Origin: JBEHWX01 sp048498995
Lineage (GTDB): Bacteria > Bacteroidota > Ignavibacteria > OLB7
Assembly: GCA_048498995.1 (NCBI GenBank)
Contig: JBEHWX010000077.1
Span: 1 to 29,285 of the forward strand
DNA: 29,285 nt
Direction: 5' to 3'
The notes under the pieces were generated by a model. It saw nothing but the letters and a program-made list of their open reading frames with translations, searched no databases and was not told the DNA's origin. The position numbers were made by a program, and so were the translations under genes. This document shows positions 1 to 8,112 of this stretch, in pieces; position 1 is the stretch's first letter; the number at the start of each line of letters is the position of its first letter.

Positions 1-366
1 CGCCTCGTTGATCGTCACCTTGGTCGGGATCTCGGGGAAGTAGAGCAGCTCGGTGATTCCCATCCGGAGGAGAACCTTGTCGATCGGGGCGATCCGATGG
101 AACTCCCAGTTCTCCGCCAGCGACGAGATGATCTTGTCGCACTCGTCGGAGTTGTTGTAGATACGGCGCAGCAGGCTCTGCGCGAACTCGAGCAGCTCCG
201 TGCTGTCGCGGAACTCCGGGTAGACCAGCCGCGAGGCGAGAAAGTCGATCGACTCGCCGCCGACATTCCGTCCTATCTCATAGGCGTACAGTGCCTGCAT
301 CGCCCTCTCCCGCACCAGCCGTCGGCTCGGCGTCGGACGCTCTATCTCGTCGTCAAAATGCTCCAT
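1..366 (-). CDS. nusB: Transcription antitermination factor NusB (partial, 3' end outside window)
   Basis: NusB binds boxA RNA with S10 (NusE) and supports antitermination, chiefly on rRNA operons. The reverse strand reads from ATG at 366 without a stop to the window edge, giving 122 residues. The family pattern is clear: R-R-L-V-R-E-R-A-M-Q-A-L-Y-A-Y-E near the N-terminus, then H-R-I-A-P-I-D-K-V-L-L-R-M-G, and finally P-T-K-V-T-I-N-E-A at the cut end. The family usually has 130-160 residues, so only a short C-terminal part is missing. The start is uncertain: ATG 366 leaves a short acidic leader before the helical core, and in-frame TTG or GTG codons lie upstream at 387-414. No strong ribosome site is visible. 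It lies 178 bp downstream of leucine dehydrogenase on the same strand. Confidence 0.9.
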   Translation of the reverse strand, partial: MEHFDDEIERPTPSRRLVRERAMQALYAYEIGRNVGGESIDFLASRLVYPEFRDSTELLEFAQSLLRRIYNNSDECDKIISSLAENWEFHRIAPIDKVLLRMGITELLYFPEIPTKVTINEA

Positions 367-476
367 CTGTTCCGAAGGGTCGTTCAACAAAGCCGATCGA
401 CGCCCGCCGGCCACCTCGGGGCGACAGGCGGGCGCGATCACGATCACATGACGAATTTTCCATCCACATATCGCGG

Positions 477-534
477 GCCGTTTCCGGCTCCCGAGCCGTT
501 TCCAGCTCGCGCGCCATTTCCGGCCAACCGGAAA
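477..534. repeat. Three degenerate 18-bp tandem copies ending in a hairpin
   Basis: Copies begin at 477, 495 and 513, each opening with GCC(G/A)TTTCC. The last copy runs into an inverted repeat, TTTCCGG at 517-523 and CCGGAAA at 528-534 around a CCAA loop. It lies between the leucine dehydrogenase stop and the nusB start. No T tract follows, so a terminator role is doubtful. Confidence 0.6.
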
Positions 535-544
535 CCGCGGGCGA

Positions 545-1633
545 TCACCACTCCTTCATCGTCGACAGGCCAACATAGCGCTGCTTGATCCGCCCGACCG
601 ATGCGATACGCTTCTCGGCGATCTCGTTCGAGGCGTCCACGGTCAGCACGTTCTCGCGGCGGCTGACCTCGATGATCTTCTCGACCACCTGGTAGATCGC
701 CTCGGCGCGACGGAGCGCGCGCTCCCGGATGTAGCCCTCGAGCTCGCAGGCGACGTTGATCAGGCCGCCGGCGTTGATCGCGTAATCCGGCACGTAGAGG
801 ATGTCGCGATCCCGGAGCATCGGCGCGTGACGGCTCTCGCTGGCAAGCTGGTTGTTGGCCGCGCCGGCGATCACCCTGGCCTTGATCCGGTCGATGGTCT
901 CGTCATTAATCGAGCCACCGAGCGCCGCCGGCGAGAAGATATCGCACTCCACGTCGTAGATCGCATCCGGCTCCACGCCGGTGACCCCGAGCCGGGAGGC
1001 AAGCGCCTTGACCTTCTCCGGAAAGATGTCGGTGACGAAGACGTTCGCCCCTTCATGCACCAGGTGCTCGATCAGGTGGGTGGCCACGTTGCCGGCGCCC
1101 TGCACCGCCACGGTGCGGCTGGCCAGCGAATCGGTGCCGAAGACCGACTTGGCCGCCGCCTTCATCCCGTGATAGACGCCGTACGCGGTCACCGGGGAGG
1201 GATCGCCGCTGCCGTTCCGGGAGGTGACGCCGGTGACGAACTTCGTCTCCTGGCGTGCCCACTCCATGTCGGTGACCGTGGTGCCGACATCCTCGGCGGT
1301 GATGTAGCGTCCGCCGAGTCCCTCGACGAAGCGGCCGAAGGAGCGGAAGAACTCCTCGCACTTCATCGAGCGGGGATCGCCGATGATCACCGCCTTGCCG
1401 CCGCCGAGGTCCAGGCCGCTGATGGCGGCCTTGTAGGTCATGCCGCGGGAGAGACGGAGCACGTCGTGCAGGGCCGCCTCGTCCGATTCGTAGGGCCACA
1501 TCCGGCAGCCGCCGAGCGCGGGGCCGAGCGTGGTGTTGTGGATGGCGACGATGGCGCGCAGGCCGGTCACTTTATCCGAGCAGAACACCACCTGTTCGTG
1601 ATCTCGCTGCTCGATTTGCTCGAATACTGACAT
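545..1633 (-). CDS. Leucine dehydrogenase (Glu/Leu/Phe/Val dehydrogenase family)
   Basis: This NAD-dependent amino-acid dehydrogenase (362 residues) oxidatively deaminates leucine, and usually valine and isoleucine, to the 2-oxo acid and ammonia in the cytosol. Seen in the sequence: the GGCRMW substrate-loop motif at residues 41-46, K68, the catalytic G-G-G-K ending at K80, and a Rossmann G-A-G-N-V-A at 178-183 with an acidic D201 after the second strand, as expected for NAD. The lysine positions agree with those known in Bacillus leucine dehydrogenase. ATG 1633 was chosen over an upstream ATG at 1810 because family similarity begins at MSVFEQIEQ and AGGA precedes this ATG by about 8 bases. 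The upstream 59 codons look like non-coding read-through. Preference for leucine over valine or phenylalanine cannot be settled from sequence. Confidence 0.92.
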   Translation of the reverse strand: MSVFEQIEQRDHEQVVFCSDKVTGLRAIVAIHNTTLGPALGGCRMWPYESDEAALHDVLRLSRGMTYKAAISGLDLGGGKAVIIGDPRSMKCEEFFRSFGRFVEGLGGRYITAEDVGTTVTDMEWARQETKFVTGVTSRNGSGDPSPVTAYGVYHGMKAAAKSVFGTDSLASRTVAVQGAGNVATHLIEHLVHEGANVFVTDIFPEKVKALASRLGVTGVEPDAIYDVECDIFSPAALGGSINDETIDRIKARVIAGAANNQLASESRHAPMLRDRDILYVPDYAINAGGLINVACELEGYIRERALRRAEAIYQVVEKIIEVSRRENVLTVDASNEIAEKRIASVGRIKQRYVGLSTMKEW

Positions 1634-1982
1634 AGTAGATCCTGTGAACGGGCATATCCGCCTGTGCGGCGCATGCCGTGGAGAAGTGAGGGAAGCCGGA
1701 CGTGCCGGAGAGCCGCGATCGGAGGCGGCGGATGTCGCCTCCGGCCTCGGCCGGGGCGCGCGCTCCGCCCTCGGAAGACTTCTCATGCTCGCGATGGACG
1801 CTCCTGGCAACGGGCGCCGCCCGCGCCGGGAGAAAGGCCGCCGCGGCGTCCGCGGGGGGATGCCGGAACGGGGCCGCCGGGGGGCGGAGCAGCCGGGACC
1901 GGAGCAGCCGGGGCGGAGCAGCCGGGGCCACGGTGGCCGAGGCCACGGTGGCCGGGCCGGGATCGCCGGGGAGTGAGGGGGA
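1634..1982. other. Intergenic region with two 15-bp tandem arrays
   Basis: No convincing gene is present. Near the DUF218 stop there are three copies of a 14-15 bp unit starting CGGAGCAGCCGGG (1885, 1900, 1914). Directly after come two copies of a different 15-bp unit starting CCACGGTGGCCG (1928, 1943), whose first nine bases are themselves palindromic. No clear promoter was found for leucine dehydrogenase. Confidence 0.65.
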
Positions 1983-3017
1983 TCAGATCCCGAAGGTCCA
2001 GTAGAGAATCAGCGCGGCGCTCTCCCGTAGATGGTAGATGGCGAGGTTCTGCGGTCCGAGCGGCGATTCCGAGGATACCCCTCGGGCGTCGATGCCGTTG
2101 AATGCGCAGATCTCGAGCGCGCGCTTCAGGTGAAACTGATCCGAAACGATGATGAAGGAGGTCCATCCCTGCTTCAGCAACTGGTTCCGGATGAACAGCA
2201 CCTGCTCGACGGTCGAGCGGGTATGGGTCTCCAGCACGATCCGGGTGGGATCGGCTCCCCGCTTCATCAGCTCCCGCCGGGCGACTTCCGCCTCGGGAAG
2301 CTCGTGCGGGGCATTGCCGCCGGTGAGCACCAGGAACTGCACGGTGCCGTTCTTCAGAAGGTCGTTCCCGGTCTTGATCCTCTCGCGGAGCACCGGGCTC
2401 GGCCGGTCCTTGCTCCAGACCGCCGCGCCGAGGATCACCGCCGCGTCGTACTCCCCGGTCGGCTGATCGAGGATCGTGGAGCTGATCGGGCTCAACAGCA
2501 CCGAGACGATCACCAGCAGGAACGCCCCCACCGCCAGGCCGACCGCGAAGATAACCACGCTCAGGCTCTTGCGCCAGACGGGGACGCCCCGCTCCGGACG
2601 CAGCAGCACGATGAACAGCGCCAGCTCCACCACCTTGTAGCCGAGGTAGCAGATGCCGAACAGCGGCTGGTCGTCGGCCGACAGGAGCGGGAAGCAGCTC
2701 AGCGCCGCCACCCCGACGGTGGCGAAGGTGGCGGCCGTGGTCGCCAGCCTCGTGGAGCGGTAGCGCGCCAGGGTGGCCAGCAGCAGGAAGACGAGGATGA
2801 ACGGGAGCTCGATCAGCATCCCGAGCACGTTGGCCGTCCTGCTGAAATCGAAGTAGGCCGCGTGCATTCCCTGGCTGGCGTAGCGGATCATCGTCATCAG
2901 GAGCATCGACAGCAGCTCCGAGGCCGCGGCCACCAGGAAGAGAAAGGAGGGAACGAGGTGAAGCACCCCCTGTCGGGAGCGGGAACCGCCGGTGATGGCC
3001 TCGGTTGCTTCAGGCAT
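1983..3017 (-). CDS. Membrane protein with C-terminal DUF218 (YdcF/SanA-like) domain
   Basis: A 344-residue protein. The N-terminal half has about five hydrophobic membrane segments (near residues 20-45, 62-85, 93-112, 118-139, 150-177). The C-terminal half is a DUF218 domain with its usual marks: V-I-L-G-A-A-V then P-S-P-V-L-R-E-R-I (about 194-213), L-T-G-G (231-234), a conserved E with a downstream S-T-V-E, and V-S-D-Q-F-H-L-K-R-A (291-300). The family includes SanA, ElyC and YdcF, linked to envelope integrity and lipid-carrier metabolism, but the reaction is generally unknown. ATG 3017 lies inside the end of the upstream ABC ATPase gene, an 8-base overlap (ATGCCTGA), so the two are probably translationally coupled. 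The fusion of a multi-pass membrane region to DUF218 resembles ElyC-type proteins. Confidence 0.8.
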   Translation of the reverse strand: MPEATEAITGGSRSRQGVLHLVPSFLFLVAAASELLSMLLMTMIRYASQGMHAAYFDFSRTANVLGMLIELPFILVFLLLATLARYRSTRLATTAATFATVGVAALSCFPLLSADDQPLFGICYLGYKVVELALFIVLLRPERGVPVWRKSLSVVIFAVGLAVGAFLLVIVSVLLSPISSTILDQPTGEYDAAVILGAAVWSKDRPSPVLRERIKTGNDLLKNGTVQFLVLTGGNAPHELPEAEVARRELMKRGADPTRIVLETHTRSTVEQVLFIRNQLLKQGWTSFIIVSDQFHLKRALEICAFNGIDARGVSSESPLGPQNLAIYHLRESAALILYWTFGI

Positions 3018-3825
3018 CGTTCGCGTGCTCGGAGTAATCGTGCTCAGAGTGATATCGTATCCGAATGGCCGGCGCGCCGCCGTAGACATTCTTCTGGATG
3101 TCGAGGTCGAGGTCGAAGGCCTCGCGGAGCAGGCCGGGCTCCAGCACCTGGGCGGGAGTTCCCTGGCGCAGCACGCGGCCGCCGGCCATCACGACGATCG
3201 AGTCGCTGTAGGCCGAGGCGAGGTTCAGATCGTGAATCGAGGCCACCACCGCCATCCGCCGCCGGCGCGCCTCCCGCCGGAGCATGATGAACACCCGCTC
3301 CATGTGGGCGATGTCCAGATGCGCGCTCGGCTCGTCGAGCACCAGCGTGCCGGTCCCCTGGCAGAGCGCCTTGGCGATCATCACCCGCTGAAGCTCGCCG
3401 CCGGAGAGCTTGGTGACCGCCTCGTGCCGGAGCCGGTCGAGCTCCATCAGGCCGATCGCCTCCTCGGCCGCGGCCAGATCCTCCGGCGTCTCGAAGCCGC
3501 CGAAGCCGTTCCGGTACGGCATCCGCCCGAGAAGCACGATCTGCTCCACGGTGAAGGAGAAGGCCGGGTCGTAACTCTGGGGAACGAAGGCGACGTGGCG
3601 CGCCCGACGGTTGGCCGAGTAGCGCTCCAGCGGTTCTCCATCCAGAAGGATCGTGCCGGCATCGGCCGGCAGGAGCCCGCAGAGAATCTTCAGCAGCGTC
3701 GTCTTGCCGGAGCCGTTGGCGCCGATCACTCCCACCAGCTCCCCCGGCTCGGCGCGGAGCGAGGCATCCTTCAGCTCGAATCTGCGCCCGTAGCGCAGCG
3801 AGATGTTCGTACCGTGAAGAGCCAT
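3010..3825 (-). CDS. ABC transporter ATP-binding protein, FecE/BtuD type
   Basis: A 271-residue ATPase of the kind that drives uptake of Fe(III)-siderophores, haem or cobalamin. Seen: Walker A G-A-N-G-S-G-K-T-T at 35-43, Q-loop V-P-Q at 81-83, the V-L-L-G-R-M-P-Y stretch typical of FecE/BtuD at 97-104, signature L-S-G-G-E at 140-144, Walker B L-V-L-D-E-P at 161-166 and an H-loop S-I-H-D. No FecCD-type permease or binding protein lies next to it; the only partner is the overlapping DUF218 gene downstream. It is therefore either an orphan ATPase serving a permease elsewhere or part of an unusual two-gene unit. Family assignment is firm; the substrate is unknown. Confidence 0.88.
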   Translation of the reverse strand: MALHGTNISLRYGRRFELKDASLRAEPGELVGVIGANGSGKTTLLKILCGLLPADAGTILLDGEPLERYSANRRARHVAFVPQSYDPAFSFTVEQIVLLGRMPYRNGFGGFETPEDLAAAEEAIGLMELDRLRHEAVTKLSGGELQRVMIAKALCQGTGTLVLDEPSAHLDIAHMERVFIMLRREARRRRMAVVASIHDLNLASAYSDSIVVMAGGRVLRQGTPAQVLEPGLLREAFDLDLDIQKNVYGGAPAIRIRYHSEHDYSEHANDA

Positions 3826-4128
3826 CGCTTGAAGGTAAGCCGCCGTCCGGTCGATAGTTGCTCGATTGTGTTACCCGAGGGGGATGCCCGATGGGTGGCC
3901 GACGGCCCGCCCGCCGGGCGACTCCGCTTCCGGGACGGCCGATGGGGGGGGAGATGGGGTGCCGAGGCTCGGACCGCGAAGTTACTGAATCGGGCGTTGA
4001 CCGGGGGAGGATTCCGGCCGACATCATCCGCTCCCGTTCTTCTCCACCGATCGAAGCGCTAACTTCCCGGCTCGTTTCCTTCTCTCCTCGATCCTCACGT
4101 CATCGACCATCGACGACCGACCCGACCC
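3826..4128. other. Divergent intergenic region between ABC ATPase and ROK kinase
   Basis: No gene is supported in these 303 bp. A GC palindrome (GCCCGCCGGGC) lies near 3909-3919. A weak TAnnTT-type hexamer, TAACTT at 4060, lies about 65 bases before the ROK start. Neither divergent gene has a clear Shine-Dalgarno sequence. Confidence 0.4.
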
Positions 4129-5094
4129 ATGAGCTCAAATCTTCTCCTCGCGATCGATATCGGCGGCACCAAGCTCGCCCTCGGCGTGGCCGAGCCGGAG
4201 GCGTTCGCCGCCACCGGCGCCCTGCTCCGGATGGCCAAGGAGCCGATTCCCCCGCCGGGAACGCCGGAGCCGGTGATAGCCCGCGTCATCGAGCTGGCCC
4301 GGGAGCTCCTGGCCGGCGCGCGCCCGGCCGCCATCGGCATCTCGATCGGTGGTCCGCTCGATCACCTGACCGGCACCGTCGTCAACTTTCCCCACCTTCC
4401 GGAGTGGAAGGGGGTCGAGCTCTGCCGTATCCTCTCCGAGGCGCTCGGCGCCCCCGCACGGCTGGACAACGACGCCAACCTCGGCGCCCTGGCCGAGCAC
4501 CGCTGGGGAGCCGGCCGGGGACTCGACGACATGGTCTACATCACCGTCAGCACCGGCATCGGCGGAGGGGTGATCGTGGGAGGGCGGCTGCTCCACGGCG
4601 TCGGCTCGGCGGCCGGAGAGATCGGGCATATCACGGTTCAGACCGACGGCCCGCTCTGCGCCTGCGGCAATCCCGGCTGCCTGGAGCGGATGGCCAGCGG
4701 CACCAACATCGCCCGGCGGGCCGTCGAGATGCTCGCGGCGCGGCCGTCGGAAGGAGCCGTTCTTCGCCGGATCGCCGGCGGCGGAGCCCCAACGGCCGCG
4801 ATGGTCTTCGCCGCCGCCCGCGAGGGGGACGAGCTGGCGCGGGAGATCCGGGAGGAGACCGCGGAGTATCTGGCGATCGGCATCGGGAGCATTCTCCATA
4901 TCCTCGCCCCCCAGGCCGTGGTGCTCGGCGGGGGCGTGGCCCAGGCCGGGGAGGAGCTGCTGGCGCCGCTGCGCCGCGGGCTGGCCACCCATGTTCACTA
5001 CGTCCCGCTCGACCGGATCGGGATCGTGGCCGCGGAGCTCGGCCACGACTCGGCGCTGCTCGGCGCCATGACCCTCGCCTCCGAGATGCGTTGA
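4129..5094 (+). CDS. ROK-family sugar kinase (glucokinase-like)
   Basis: A 321-residue cytosolic kinase, probably phosphorylating glucose or an N-acetylated hexosamine with ATP. Seen: N-terminal phosphate-binding D-I-G-G-T-K at 10-14, L-D-N-D-A-N at 112-117 containing the family's catalytic aspartate (D115), G-E-I-G-H at 163-167, and the ROK zinc motif C-x-C-G-N-P-G-C-L-E with C177, C179 and C184. The length is typical of a ROK kinase without the N-terminal DNA-binding domain found in repressors, so it is an enzyme rather than a NagC/XylR-type regulator. The start is followed at once by the nucleotide-binding strand. No SD is visible. Substrate choice cannot be read from sequence. Confidence 0.9.
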   Translation: MSSNLLLAIDIGGTKLALGVAEPEAFAATGALLRMAKEPIPPPGTPEPVIARVIELARELLAGARPAAIGISIGGPLDHLTGTVVNFPHLPEWKGVELCRILSEALGAPARLDNDANLGALAEHRWGAGRGLDDMVYITVSTGIGGGVIVGGRLLHGVGSAAGEIGHITVQTDGPLCACGNPGCLERMASGTNIARRAVEMLAARPSEGAVLRRIAGGGAPTAAMVFAAAREGDELAREIREETAEYLAIGIGSILHILAPQAVVLGGGVAQAGEELLAPLRRGLATHVHYVPLDRIGIVAAELGHDSALLGAMTLASEMR

Positions 5095-5123
5095 GCGCGC
5101 CGCTTCCCTCCGCCCCCTTCTCG

Positions 5124-5130
5124 TATCTTG
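5124..5130 (+). promoter_or_regulatory. Candidate -7 element TATCTTG upstream of the repeat lipoprotein
   Basis: TATCTTG fits a TAnnTTG pattern seen at several gene starts in this window and resembles the Bacteroidota -7 box TAnnTTTG. No clear -33 TTG is found at the matching distance. It would give a leader of roughly 200 bases before the gene at 5337. Weak by itself. Confidence 0.3.
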
Positions 5131-5336
5131 CGGCTGTGTCGGAGTGTAACCGGCGCGCGTCCCGCGTGTCGTCCGTTCCTCCTTCCGTGTCAGGCTAAAG
5201 AAGAGGTCTGTCCAATTCGCCCCCTCGGCGCGGCGCGAGTGCGTCGCTCCCCGCGGATATGCCCGTACAACTCATTCCCAACCTTCAAGACCACGCCGGC
5301 GGGAAGACGGACCCGCCGCCGGCAGGAGTTCCCATA

Positions 5337-7109
5337 ATGACCATGCAATCGCTTGCCCGGAGGATGGCCCCCCTCCTCCTGATGCTCGCGCTGCTGATCG
5401 TCGGCTGTCATGACGACGAGATGGCGGTCGAGCCGACCCCCCTCGGCAAAGCCACGGTCACCGGCGTCATCTCCGACGAGAACGAGCTGATCGTCCCCTA
5501 CGCGATCGTCGAGGCGCTCAACGGCGCCGGCGCGCGCCTGGCGATCGACACGACCGACGAGAGCGGCGCCTTTACCCTGAACGCGCTGCCGGACGATATC
5601 TCCGGCGTGACCATGCGCGTGTCGCGCGAGGATTTCAAGACCTACACCATCGGCATGTCCGAGGCGGCCGCCCGCGCCGGCGGCTCCGGCGGGATGCTGC
5701 TGAGAATTCTTCATGAGGATAGCTGCTGCGCCCGGCTGGTGGTGAACGTCACCGGCGGAACCTCCGGGACCGCGCTCTCCGGCGTCGAGGTCCGCCTCCG
5801 CCGCGGCGATCGTCTGGTGACGATAGCGACCACCGACGCCAGCGGCCGCGCCGTGTTCGGCAACGTCTGCCGCGGCGAGTTCAACGTCCGCCTGGCCCGC
5901 TCCGGCTATCGCGTGCTGGAGCGTGGCGACATCATGATCCAGGGATGCGACACCACGTCGCTCTCGCTGGCGATGACCGAGGGCTCGACCGGCACCACCG
6001 GCGATACCTGCTGCGGCGGCATTCTCCGGATCGTCCCGCGCGATTCCTCCGACGGCTCGGTGATCACCGGCGCCAGCGTCAGAATCACCCGGAACGGCGC
6101 CAGCCGGACCGAGACGAGCGGCGGCGACGGCGTGCTCTTCCGCGAGATCTGCCCCGGACAGTACGGGGTGCGGATCGCCCGCGACGGCACCCCCGGCTAC
6201 CGCGTGATCGAGTTCTCGATCACGGTCGGCTGCAACGACACGGTGACCATCACCCGTCGGATGCTCCGCAATGCGACCGGCGGATCCGACAGCTGCTGCA
6301 ACGGACGGCTGACGGTGGTGGCGCGCGACTCGGCGACCAACGCCCTGCTCAACGGCGCCGGCGTGGCGCTCTGGAAGGATGGAGCGCGGCTGGCGACCCG
6401 GAACGTCGAGAACGGCTCGGCCGTCTTCACCGGCCTCTGCTCCGGCCGTTATTCGATCGACATCACCAACAGTGGCTACCGCCATCTGGAACTGGCCGTC
6501 GAGATCGGCTGCAACGGGAGCGTCGAGGTGAGCCGCCGCCTGCTCCGCGAGGGGGGCTCGGAGGATTCCTGCTGTCACGGCAACCTGGTGATTCCGGTGC
6601 GCGATTCGGCGACCGGCAACGCGCTCAACGGCGCCACCGTCACCCTCTGGCGCGGCAGCACGCAGATGGGGGCCAGGACCACCGAGAACGGCCGCGTGGT
6701 CTTTACCGGCCTCTGTCCCGGCACCTACAGCTTCAGCATCCACCGCGACGGCTACACCTCGCGGGAGACCGGCAACATCACACTCGGCTGCAACGACACG
6801 CTCGAGCGTGGGCTGAAGCTGCTGACGGCCGATACCTGCCGCACCGCGGTGCTCCGGATGCGGGTGAAGGATTCGACGGCGGCCGAGGGGGTCTGGCTCA
6901 CCGGCGTGACCGTCACCGTGACGCGTGGGACCACCACGGTCGCAACCGGCACCACCGGCGCCGAGGGATGGTACGTGGCCGAGGGGCTCCAGGGGAGCTC
7001 GGCCTACACGGTCACCTTCTCGAAGGATGGCTACCGCTCGAAGTCGTTCACCTTCACGTTCCAGGGATGCTCCACGATTCAGGAGACCATCCGCATCGTG
7101 CATGAATGA
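5337..7109 (+). CDS. Lipoprotein of tandem Cys-patterned carboxypeptidase-regulatory-like (Ig-fold) repeats
   Basis: A 590-residue predicted lipoprotein: a hydrophobic signal then lipobox L-I-V-G-C with lipidated C24. After an introductory domain (about 36-120) come five similar units of about 90-95 residues, starting near 128, 223, 318, 410 and 499. Each reads as a carboxypeptidase-D regulatory-like or PEGA/Cna-B-like beta-sandwich: N-G-A-x-V-x-L, then T-x-x-x-G-x-x-x-F, then G-x-Y-x-x-x-I, then G-Y-R. Units 1-4 share four cysteines: an adjacent pair in D-S/T-C-C, one before the G-x-Y turn (C-x-G) and one in a late G-C. Unit 5 keeps only the first and last. ATG 5337 has a GGAG about 8 bases upstream; ATG 5343 is possible. 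A role in surface binding or scaffolding is plausible but not shown. Confidence 0.8.
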   Translation: MTMQSLARRMAPLLLMLALLIVGCHDDEMAVEPTPLGKATVTGVISDENELIVPYAIVEALNGAGARLAIDTTDESGAFTLNALPDDISGVTMRVSREDFKTYTIGMSEAAARAGGSGGMLLRILHEDSCCARLVVNVTGGTSGTALSGVEVRLRRGDRLVTIATTDASGRAVFGNVCRGEFNVRLARSGYRVLERGDIMIQGCDTTSLSLAMTEGSTGTTGDTCCGGILRIVPRDSSDGSVITGASVRITRNGASRTETSGGDGVLFREICPGQYGVRIARDGTPGYRVIEFSITVGCNDTVTITRRMLRNATGGSDSCCNGRLTVVARDSATNALLNGAGVALWKDGARLATRNVENGSAVFTGLCSGRYSIDITNSGYRHLELAVEIGCNGSVEVSRRLLREGGSEDSCCHGNLVIPVRDSATGNALNGATVTLWRGSTQMGARTTENGRVVFTGLCPGTYSFSIHRDGYTSRETGNITLGCNDTLERGLKLLTADTCRTAVLRMRVKDSTAAEGVWLTGVTVTVTRGTTTVATGTTGAEGWYVAEGLQGSSAYTVTFSKDGYRSKSFTFTFQGCSTIQETIRIVHE

Positions 7110-7190
7110 TGAGCGCGCGGCCATGACATCATGACCGGATCCCGGATGGGGCCGCATGGATGGCATCGACCGGATGACCTCGACCAGAGA

Positions 7191-7274
7191 GGATTGGCCG
7201 GAAGGGATTGGCCGGAAGGGATTGGCCGGAAGGGATTGGCCGGAAGGGATTGGCCGGAAGGGATTGGCCGGAAG
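7191..7274. repeat. Six perfect 14-bp tandem repeats (GGATTGGCCGGAAG)
   Basis: Six uninterrupted identical copies start at 7191, 7205, 7219, 7233, 7247 and 7261, and decay begins at 7275. The unit length is not a multiple of three, so the frames read through it are not genuine coding. There are no spacers, so it is not a CRISPR. It lies 80 bp after the lipoprotein stop and 10 bp before a perfect palindrome. Confidence 0.95.
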
Positions 7275-7284
7275 GGACTTGCAT

Positions 7285-7314
7285 TGTACGGGCGTTCAAT
7301 TGAACGCCCGTACA
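7285..7314. repeat. Perfect 30-bp palindrome without a loop
   Basis: The left arm TGTACGGGCGTTCAA (7285-7299) is followed directly by its exact reverse complement (7300-7314). It can extrude as a cruciform or fold in RNA as a hairpin with a forced small loop. No T tract follows on either strand. Palindromes of this form are often dispersed REP- or MITE-like units in environmental bacteria; only one copy is in this window. The rest of the 7110-7543 gap shows no gene. Confidence 0.9.
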
Positions 7315-7543
7315 TATTTCCGGCTGGCTCAGCGCATCAGCCCATGCGCCTGCCCGCATTTCCAGCTCGGGGCATCGATCCAAGGGGCCATCGGGGATCG
7401 CTCGGGTTCCGCCGCGAGGACATCATCCGGAGATCGCGCGCCGACATCGGCATCACCGCGGCGAGAGCTCTTCAGCAATCCCGTGTTCTCCTGGGGCGTT
7501 CTCCCGAACGGATGGCTTCGAACGAACACCCAAGGAGGATTCG

Positions 7544-7984
7544 ATGAGATCGACATGGTTGGCATCGATCGCGGCGCTGGCGCTTCTGCTCGGCGTCGGG
7601 CGCGCGCGCGGACAGGAGGGGGAGGCATGCGCCCACTCCCTGACACGGTATACGCTCGTGCAGTTCCCCGCCGACAGCCCGGAGCTCACCGGGGCCAACG
7701 AGCGGATCATCCGCGACCATATCGCCGAGGATGTGACCGACGGCGCGAAGGTGACCGTGATCGGCTACACCGACGTGGTCGGGCTGGAGGATCGGAACCG
7801 GCGGCTTTCCCTGCAGCGGGCCCAGAACGTGGCAACAACCATCAGGCGCCTCATCCCGCGCGACCGCCACGTGTCGATTACCGCGCGGGGCGTCGGCGAG
7901 GAGTCGCCCCTCTACACCAACGATCTCCCCGAGGGACGGTTCTACAATCGTACGGTGATGATCGTGATCGACGCCCGGAACTGA
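7544..7984 (+). CDS. Small secreted OmpA-domain (peptidoglycan-binding) protein
   Basis: A 146-residue protein consisting of a signal peptide (about 1-23) and little more than one OmpA C-terminal domain. Seen: Y-T-L-V-Q-F-P near 36-42, G-Y-T-D at 74-77, N-R-R-L-S-L-Q-R-A at 85-93, and N-R at 135-136 before the last strand. D77 and R92 correspond to the residues that hold the diaminopimelate of peptidoglycan in this family. There is no beta-barrel and no lipobox, so it is likely a free periplasmic peptidoglycan-binding protein. A strong AAGGAGG starts 11 bases upstream of ATG 7544, one of the best ribosome sites in the window. Known relatives include Pal and the MotB tail; a specific role cannot be given. 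Confidence 0.85.
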   Translation: MRSTWLASIAALALLLGVGRARGQEGEACAHSLTRYTLVQFPADSPELTGANERIIRDHIAEDVTDGAKVTVIGYTDVVGLEDRNRRLSLQRAQNVATTIRRLIPRDRHVSITARGVGEESPLYTNDLPEGRFYNRTVMIVIDARN

Positions 7985-8112
7985 CGCCGCACTTCCCGAT
8001 GCCGTGTTCCCGGAGGGGCCGCCGCCGACGCTCCGGCACATCCCTTGCTCCCTCGGAGGTCCGTTGCTCCGGCGCGAGGCGGGAGCGGAAATCATCAACT
8101 GGAGGAATCGTG

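Noticed and set aside
517..534. Rho-independent terminator for leucine dehydrogenase
   Set aside because: The stem is only 7 bp and no T run follows on the minus strand; kept as a hairpin within a repeat.
3010..3825. Ferric-siderophore or cobalamin importer assignment with a named substrate
   Set aside because: Only the ATPase is present; the motifs give the family but not the substrate.
5128..5337. Small leader-peptide gene in the 5' region of the repeat lipoprotein
   Set aside because: No ribosome site, Arg-rich shadow composition and no run of regulatory codons or attenuator hairpin.
7191..7274. CRISPR array
   Set aside because: Copies are directly adjacent without spacers and only 14 bp long; no cas genes are present. 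The same reasoning excludes 29171-29285.
7156..8112. N-terminal extension of the 76-residue protein through the intergenic region and OmpA gene
   Set aside because: It would read through the 14-bp tandem array and overlap the OmpA-domain gene in another frame; a strong SD supports the start at 8113.
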